In this document: positions 4,353 to 8,754 of the stretch, in pieces
Numbering within the stretch: position 1 is the stretch's first letter
Layout: every line of letters starts with the position of its first letter
NCBI GenBank assembly: GCA_900547125.1
Contig: URFU01000091.1
Coordinates: forward strand, 1-8,754
Direction: 5' to 3'
DNA: 8,754 nt
Source of the DNA: an uncultured Collinsella sp.
GTDB taxonomy: Bacteria; Actinomycetota; Coriobacteriia; Coriobacteriales; Coriobacteriaceae
The notes under the pieces: model-generated
Databases searched by the model: none
What the model saw: only the letters and a program-made list of their open reading frames with translations
What the model was told of the DNA's origin: nothing
Program-made: the position numbers and the translations under genes

Positions 4353-6242
4353 ATGAACGGAGTTTTGCTCATGGTTGTGGCTGCGGCGGTGCTCGCCTGC
4401 GGCTATCTGGGCTACGGCCGCTGGTTGGCCAACAAGTGGGGCGTTGACAAAGAGGCCCTCACGCCGGCCAAGCGCATGAAGGACGGCAACAGCTTCTCGC
4501 CCGTCTCCGCCTTCACCGCGTTCTCGCACCAGTTCAGCTCGATCTGCGGTGCCGGCCCTGTCACGGGTACGATCGTCGCCATGGCCTTCGGCTGGCTTCC
4601 CGTCGTGCTCTGGGTCCTCGTCGGCGGCATTTTCTTTGGCGCCGTCCACGACTTTGGCGCCCTGTACGCCTCGATGAAGAACAACGGCAAGTCGCTCGCT
4701 CAGCTCATCGAGAAGTACATCGGCAAGACCGGCCGTCGCCTGTTCCTGCTGTTCTGCTGGCTGTTCTGCATCATCGTCATCGCCGCTTTCACCGACATGG
4801 TCTGCAAGACGTTCATGTTCACCCCGGCCGTTGACGCTTCTGGTGCTGCTACCGGTACCATCGACTTCACCAAGTCCTATGCCGCCGGCTGCGCTGGTAC
4901 CATCTCCATCCTGTTCACCTTCGTCGCTATCGCCTTTGGTTGGGCCCAGAAGAAGTTCAACCTCACCGGCGCTGCCGAGTTCGTCACCGGCGTGGTGCTC
5001 ATGGTCCTCATGTTCGCCGTCGGTATGCAGTTCCCGGTCTACCTGGACAAGTTCCAGTGGTTCGCCGTCGTCATGGTCTACCTGGTCTTCGCTGGCGCTA
5101 TGCCCATCCAGATGCTCAAGACCCCGCGTGACTACCTCACTTCCATCATGATGATCGTCATGATCGCCTGCGCAGTCCTCGGTATCGTTGTCCTGGGTGT
5201 TAACGGCCAGGCTACGATGACCGCTCCGGTCTTCACCGGCTTCTCTGGTGCCTCCGGCATGATGTTCCCGGTCCTGTTTGTCTCCGTTGCCTGCGGCGCT
5301 CTCTCCGGTTTCCACAGCCTCGTTTCTTCCGGTACCTCCTCTAAGCAGGTCGAGAAGGAGCAGGACGCCGTCAAGGTTGGCTACGGCGCCATGGTCGTCG
5401 AGTCCTTCGTTGGCATCCTCGCCATCATCGTCGCCGGCATCATGTTCTCCGACATGAACACCGCCGGTACCGGCGCCCTCAACGCCGGTGTCGCTTCCAC
5501 CCCGTTCCAGATCTTCGCTGCTGGCATCTCCCGCGGTATGCAGGCCTTCGGCGTTGACGGCACGCTCGCTACCGTCTTTATGACCATGAACGTCTCCGCT
5601 CTGGCCCTGACCTCGCTCGATGCCGTCGCCCGCATCGCTCGCACCTCGTTCTCCGAGTTCTTTGCCCAGACCAACGACGCCCTGGCCATCGAGTCCAAGG
5701 CCGGCTACATGAAGGTCCTCGGCAACCCCTGGTTCGCCACGGTCGTTACCCTGCTTCCTGGCCTCGCCCTCGCCTTTGGTGGCTATGCCAACATCTGGCC
5801 GCTCTTCGGTGCTTCTAACCAGCTGCTCGGCGGTATGACCATGATCACCCTCGCCGTGTTCTGCAAGTGCACCGGCCGCAAGGGTTGGATGCTCTACGTG
5901 CCCGTCGCCTTCCTGCTCTGCTGCACCTTCACTTCGCTGGTCCAGAGCGCCATGGGCTGCATGACCGCCGTCCAGGCCTACGGTTTCTTCGGCACCATCC
6001 CGGCTACCGCCACCACGGCTGCCGTTTCCGTCGCCGCTACCAAGGGCCTGCAGCTCGTCTTCGCCGTCCTGCTGATGGTCCTGGGCCTCATCGTTGCTGT
6101 CAACTGCCTCAAGGAGTTCTTCGGCAAGGAGGCCGGTTCCATGCCCGACGAGGAGCCCGAGTGGTCCGAGATGGGCAAAGTCGAGTATGGCCGCGCCGCT
6201 GCCGCCGAGGCTCCCGCCGACGCCGAGGCTGCCAAGGCGTAA
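4353..6242 (+). CDS. cstA: CstA-family transporter (peptide or pyruvate uptake), 629 aa
   Basis: This is a polytopic inner-membrane protein of the carbon starvation CstA family. Family motifs include AFSHQFSSICGAGPVTG at 56-72, GAVHDFGALYAS at 96-107, SGFHSLVSSGTSSKQ at 318-332, ALTSLDAVARIAR at 418-430 and WPLFGASNQLLGG at 482-494. Many hydrophobic spans run through the protein. The last 40 residues are an acidic, Ala-rich cytoplasmic tail. It is shorter than the E. coli members CstA and BtsT (about 700 aa) but contains both the N-terminal CstA part and the C-terminal membrane part. E. coli CstA is linked to peptide uptake and BtsT to pyruvate; the substrate here is not known. A perfect AGGAGG at 4340-4345 lies 7 nt before the ATG. 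Codon use is strongly biased to GTC/CTC/ATC/TTC/AAC/AAG, unlike the neighbours, which suggests high expression. It has its own promoter, attenuator and terminator. Confidence 0.95.
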   Translation: MNGVLLMVVAAAVLACGYLGYGRWLANKWGVDKEALTPAKRMKDGNSFSPVSAFTAFSHQFSSICGAGPVTGTIVAMAFGWLPVVLWVLVGGIFFGAVHDFGALYASMKNNGKSLAQLIEKYIGKTGRRLFLLFCWLFCIIVIAAFTDMVCKTFMFTPAVDASGAATGTIDFTKSYAAGCAGTISILFTFVAIAFGWAQKKFNLTGAAEFVTGVVLMVLMFAVGMQFPVYLDKFQWFAVVMVYLVFAGAMPIQMLKTPRDYLTSIMMIVMIACAVLGIVVLGVNGQATMTAPVFTGFSGASGMMFPVLFVSVACGALSGFHSLVSSGTSSKQVEKEQDAVKVGYGAMVVESFVGILAIIVAGIMFSDMNTAGTGALNAGVASTPFQIFAAGISRGMQAFGVDGTLATVFMTMNVSALALTSLDAVARIARTSFSEFFAQTNDALAIESKAGYMKVLGNPWFATVVTLLPGLALAFGGYANIWPLFGASNQLLGGMTMITLAVFCKCTGRKGWMLYVPVAFLLCCTFTSLVQSAMGCMTAVQAYGFFGTIPATATTAAVSVAATKGLQLVFAVLLMVLGLIVAVNCLKEFFGKEAGSMPDEEPEWSEMGKVEYGRAAAAEAPADAEAAKA

Positions 6243-6251
6243 TCGACCTGA

Positions 6252-6280
6252 CGAGTTGAACGTCACATCTATACAACTCG
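6252..6280 (+). other. Hairpin between the cstA stop and its terminator
   Basis: CGAGTTG at 6252-6258 and CAACTCG at 6274-6280 form a perfect 7-bp stem with a 15-nt loop, just before the terminator stem. It may stabilise the 3' end of cstA mRNA; the role is unproven. Confidence 0.4.
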
Positions 6281-6282
6281 AT

Positions 6283-6320
6283 AAGACCGGGTCCGCGGCT
6301 GCGCGGGCTCGGTCTTTTTT
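6283..6320 (+). terminator. Intrinsic terminator of cstA
   Basis: A 15-bp stem, 6283-6297 with 6302-6316 (two G-U pairs, four-nt loop GCTG), begins AAGACCG and ends CGGTCTT, and leads into T residues up to 6320. Position and structure fit termination of cstA about 40-78 nt after its stop. Confidence 0.92.
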
Positions 6321-6383
6321 CATGCAAAAGCGGGCGATGCCCGAGTGTTCTCGCAGATGTTTTGCGTGGATAAGGGCGCGCGT

Positions 6384-6413
6384 TGTACCATATAGACGTA
6401 TATGTGTACATAT
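6384..6413. promoter_or_regulatory. Overlapping palindromes in the promoter region of the Toprim gene
   Basis: CATATA at 6389-6394 and TATATG at 6399-6404 are perfect arms around GACG, extended outward by TGTAC 6384-6388 and GTACA 6406-6410 with one extra base. A second palindrome, ATATGT-GT-ACATAT, occupies 6400-6413. They lie directly before the ribosome binding site in a locally A/T-rich patch (TATAGA at 6391 could be a -10). No convincing -35 is visible. They may be operator sites for autoregulation or for an unlinked regulator. Upstream, 6324-6365 can also fold (GCAAAA/TTTTGC closing CGGGC-GAT-GCCCG). Confidence 0.45.
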
Positions 6414-6425
6414 GAAAGGGGCCCC

Positions 6426-8615
6426 GTGGCCAAGACGGTATATTCCGATAACCAAAATAATGTCGATGCCCTGGCTGAGCGTCTGAGCAGCCAGACGTCG
6501 CTTTCTGCCGAGCGCGCCAAGCTAGTTGCCTACGACCTGCTCTGCCGCAAGGCACTCAAGATCAAGTCGAGCGCGCTGGCGCAGATTTTCCGCTCCGTCG
6601 ATAAGGAATGCGACACCAAGGCGATGCGCGACGAACTCATCGCGGCAAAGATCGTTACCAAGATCGAGGGCAGCGGCATTAACGGACGTCCGGCGTTCTA
6701 TACCATTCATGCCGAGATAAGTGATGCTCAGGAGCAGCTTGCCGAGGCTGTCGAAGAGGCCGTCGAGGACGTTGTCGAGGCGCCCGCTTCGGTGGAAACG
6801 GCCCCGCGCGAGCATGTCGATACCGACGAGCTGCTCGATGAGAACGTCGTTCGCGCCTTTACGGCCAAGGCCGGCCGCGGCGGTTTTGGTGGGGGCGGCA
6901 AGCGCGATGCTCAGCGCCGTGCCCAGCAGGAGCGCTTCCGTCGTGCCGTGGCTCAAAAGGATGAACTCGATACCGAGACTGTTGTGACCGAGGTTGCCGC
7001 TGAGTCGCAAAAGCCCGTGGAGGAGCAAAAGCCCGTGGAGGCCCAAGAGCCCAAGTGTCGTCGCGGTGCTCACTTTAAGGCTGTGCAGCGGGATGTCGCG
7101 CATGAGGCTGAAGAGCCTTCCGAGGTTGCAGGCGATGCTGAGGAGTCTGCCAAGAGGGTTTCGGGTTCGTGTCGTCCCGGCCGCGGTTTTGCGGGGCGCG
7201 CGTATCCCATAAAGCGTCAGGAGAAGGGCGAGCCGGCTTCGACCGCTCAGGCCGATAAGGCCGAACAAACTGAGAAAACCGTTGAGCCGGTGGCTTGCGA
7301 GCAGCAACCTTCCGAGTCGCAGTCTGCGGCTGACACCGAGGTCAAAGCTCAACAGTCCGCTGATAAGCAGACAGGGGAGAGCGCTTCGAGCAAGCCCCGC
7401 CGCCGTCGTCACCGCGGCGGTCGTGGCTCAAATGCCGAGGCCGCGGCCGAGAAGGCAGCGATGCAAAGCAAGGATGCGAAGGCTGAGGCCCTGGTGGAGC
7501 AGCCCAAGCGCCAGCCGGCGAAGGGGGACAAGCCCGAGCGCTCGCAAAAGGGTCCGTCCGCGCCAAAGCAAGAGCGCAAAGCTCAGGCGGATTCCAAGCG
7601 CAAATCCCAGGCGCAGCCCAAACCGACTGCAAACGATGCGGCCGCCCAGCAGCCTGAGCCGCCCGCTCATGGCGAGGTTTCGGCGTTTGCTCTGGCCCGT
7701 GTCCTGGGCAGGCAGCTGCTCAAGGTCGTTCCCACGCCTACGGCGCTCTCCAAGATTAAGGAGCAGCAGACTCAAATCGTTAAGGTCGAGGGCAAGGATA
7801 ACAAAAAAGCTCCGCAGCGCACTCAGCACAACGAGATGTCCAACCGCAAGATTGCAGAGGAGATTGCGATCATCCAGGCTTGGATAGAGCAGAATCGCGG
7901 CGCCGACACGCCGGTCGCTTCGCGTCGCCAGCGCGCCTACCAGATTTTTAACGATGAGAAGGCCTTTGACGGCAAGCACGGCGAGCGTCTGATTCGGCGC
8001 ATGACCGAAAAGGGCATCAGCATGCAGGCGATTAAGGTCGCCCCCAACCGCCCTGTGCACTTTACGGGCTTCTTTACGCTGGGCGCCGACAAGCCGTTCA
8101 TTATGGTCGAGAACCTGGACACCTATGACGAGATCGTCAAGCTCCTGCGCGGCCGCAAGCACGCCAAGCTTTTTGGCACCAAGGTGGGTGGCGTGATCTT
8201 TGGCGGCGGCTGCAAGGCGAGCGTTTCACACGCACTGGATGATTATCTGGCCGAGATCGGCTATCGCTTTAACTATGTCTACTACGTGGGCGACATCGAC
8301 CGAGAGGGTGCGCGCATTGTCGAGCAGACCCGTAACGCCAATGTGGTTGAGATTCGCCTGCATGCCGGTATGTATCGCGCCATGCTCGCCGAGCACAAGC
8401 GTCGCGTGAAGGCCGGCGGCGAGTGCGAGCCCGCGGCTGCCAACCAGGGCGTGCCGCAGAACCTGGCGGCGACGATCAAAGACCTGCCCATGGTCACGCG
8501 CGTACAGTTCCGCAACGTGCTGCGTGAGGGCGGACGCATTCCGCAGGAGATCCTGATGACCGCCGACTATCGGGATGGCGACTCGGGAAGCTTCGACCGC
8601 ATGCTGAACAACTAA
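6426..8615 (+). CDS. JetD-like Toprim protein with winged-helix-like N-terminus and long disordered linker, 729 aa
   Basis: Residues about 10-95 look like a winged helix: helices around AERAKLVAYDLLCRKALKIK and TKAMRDELIAAKIV, then a wing-like GSGINGRPAFYTI at 82-94. Residues about 100-415 are low-complexity and charged (E/A/Q/K-rich), with basic or glycine patches AGRGGFGGGGKR at 149-160 and PRRRRHRGGRG at 324-334, as in RNA-binding tails. Residues about 470-729 resemble the JetD C-terminal half (DUF2220): AYQIFNDEKAFDG at 504-516, Toprim Glu562 in IMVENLDTY, GGVIFGGGCKAS at 588-599, the DxD pair Asp623/Asp625 in YYVGDIDREG, and GGRIPQEI at 702-709, matching the RLEQExIP end of JetD. In Wadjet systems JetD is the nuclease that cuts plasmids with the JetABC SMC complex; here no partner gene is present. 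The substrate is unknown. The GTG at 6426 is chosen because AAAGGGG lies just upstream; the in-frame ATG at 6402 has no ribosome binding site. Confidence 0.8.
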   Translation: MAKTVYSDNQNNVDALAERLSSQTSLSAERAKLVAYDLLCRKALKIKSSALAQIFRSVDKECDTKAMRDELIAAKIVTKIEGSGINGRPAFYTIHAEISDAQEQLAEAVEEAVEDVVEAPASVETAPREHVDTDELLDENVVRAFTAKAGRGGFGGGGKRDAQRRAQQERFRRAVAQKDELDTETVVTEVAAESQKPVEEQKPVEAQEPKCRRGAHFKAVQRDVAHEAEEPSEVAGDAEESAKRVSGSCRPGRGFAGRAYPIKRQEKGEPASTAQADKAEQTEKTVEPVACEQQPSESQSAADTEVKAQQSADKQTGESASSKPRRRRHRGGRGSNAEAAAEKAAMQSKDAKAEALVEQPKRQPAKGDKPERSQKGPSAPKQERKAQADSKRKSQAQPKPTANDAAAQQPEPPAHGEVSAFALARVLGRQLLKVVPTPTALSKIKEQQTQIVKVEGKDNKKAPQRTQHNEMSNRKIAEEIAIIQAWIEQNRGADTPVASRRQRAYQIFNDEKAFDGKHGERLIRRMTEKGISMQAIKVAPNRPVHFTGFFTLGADKPFIMVENLDTYDEIVKLLRGRKHAKLFGTKVGGVIFGGGCKASVSHALDDYLAEIGYRFNYVYYVGDIDREGARIVEQTRNANVVEIRLHAGMYRAMLAEHKRRVKAGGECEPAAANQGVPQNLAATIKDLPMVTRVQFRNVLREGGRIPQEILMTADYRDGDSGSFDRMLNN
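7008..7052 (+). repeat. Short tandem repeat coding QKPVEE/QKPVEA/QEPK
   Basis: An 18-bp unit CAAAAGCCCGTGGAGGAG at 7008-7025 is repeated at 7026-7043 (16 of 18 identical) with a third partial copy from 7044. It lies in the disordered linker of the Toprim protein and keeps the frame, consistent with linker growth by slippage. Confidence 0.75.
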
Positions 8616-8620
8616 ATTCC

Positions 8621-8754
8621 GCCGGCCCCGGGAGAGCGGGGACACCGGATTAGGGTTACTGCTCAAAAGTACAGCTAACGACGGGGGGCCCAATAAGTGG
8701 GCACCAGTTAGTGCGGGACAAGCGGTAATCCTAAGCCGGTGTACCCGCAAGACC
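8621..8754 (+). repeat. Structured repeat element, copy 2 (28-bp near-perfect stem), possibly cut by the window end
   Basis: Arms 8636-8663 and 8721-8748 pair over 28 positions with two G-U pairs and two mismatches. Inside are a 6-bp stem (8674-8679 with 8707-8712) and a hairpin 8688-8692 with 8698-8702 (loop ATAAG). The core aligns without gaps to copy 1, and homology seems to extend left through CCCC-(7 or 8 nt)-GGGG-CCGGAT, so the unit may start near 8621. The inverted arm starts 20 nt after the Toprim gene stop and the element is in the same orientation as copy 1 relative to its upstream gene. No coding sequence or T-rich terminator is seen. The right edge may continue beyond the window. 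Confidence 0.8.

Noticed and set aside
6402..6425. ATG at 6402 as start of the Toprim protein
   Set aside because: It lies inside the palindromes with no ribosome binding site; the GTG at 6426 follows AAAGGGG.
4194..6455. 753-codon open frame on the - strand opposite cstA
   Set aside because: It mirrors cstA exactly and reads as low-complexity G/E/D/H-rich protein, as expected when a highly codon-biased membrane protein gene is read antisense. No ribosome binding site or family motif is visible.
8674..8712. Integron attC site in the second repeat (GCTAAC and GTTAGT)
   Set aside because: The RYYYAAC/GTTRRRY core pattern is not met, the motifs are internal rather than terminal, and no integrase is in the window.
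6426..8754. A complete Wadjet (JetABCD) defence system
   Set aside because: Only a JetD-like C-terminal domain is present; no SMC, kleisin or KITE-like genes are found in the window.
1..8754. CRISPR array, tRNA, rRNA or insertion sequence with transposase
   Set aside because: No regular repeat-spacer pattern, cloverleaf, rRNA-like stretch or transposase frame was seen on either strand.

Overview
The window is GC-rich bacterial DNA read almost entirely on the + strand. Gene order, codon choice and gene content suggest a Collinsella-like member of the Coriobacteriia (Actinomycetota). The alr-tsaE-tsaB-rimI-tsaD order is typical of Actinomycetota, and here the last three genes are fused into one. 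The genus is an inference from gene content, not a database match.

Region 1 (1-3675) is a tight operon. It holds the 3' end of alanine racemase (alr), a family 4 iron-sulfur uracil-DNA glycosylase, tsaE, and a TsaB-RimI-TsaD fusion of about 794 aa. TsaE and the TsaB and TsaD parts make the t6A37 modification of ANN-decoding tRNAs. The RimI part would acetylate protein N-termini, and the glycosylase is a DNA repair passenger.

Region 2 (3676-4352) is a long intergenic stretch. It starts with a 135-bp element bounded by a perfect 33-bp inverted repeat. It then holds a stretch with hairpins of unknown role, a promoter with a palindrome in its spacer, and what looks like a complete attenuator: a 14-codon leader peptide rich in Leu/Ile/Val codons, alternative hairpins and a strong intrinsic terminator. 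All of this lies just upstream of cstA.

Region 3 (4353-6320) is cstA, a CstA-family transporter with strongly biased codon use, closed by an intrinsic terminator.

Region 4 (6321-8615) has palindromes at a likely promoter and a 729-aa protein. Its N-terminus looks like a winged helix, its centre is a long charged disordered linker, and its C-terminus is a Toprim domain resembling JetD of the Wadjet defence system. No JetA, JetB or JetC gene is in the window.

Region 5 (8616-8754) holds a second, diverged copy of the element at 3688-3822. The two cores align without gaps over 70 nt (47 identical by hand count). They share the same nested stems, with three compensatory base-pair changes in one 6-bp stem. 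This structured repeat, the leader-peptide attenuator on cstA and the lone JetD-like Toprim protein are the three most interesting things here.
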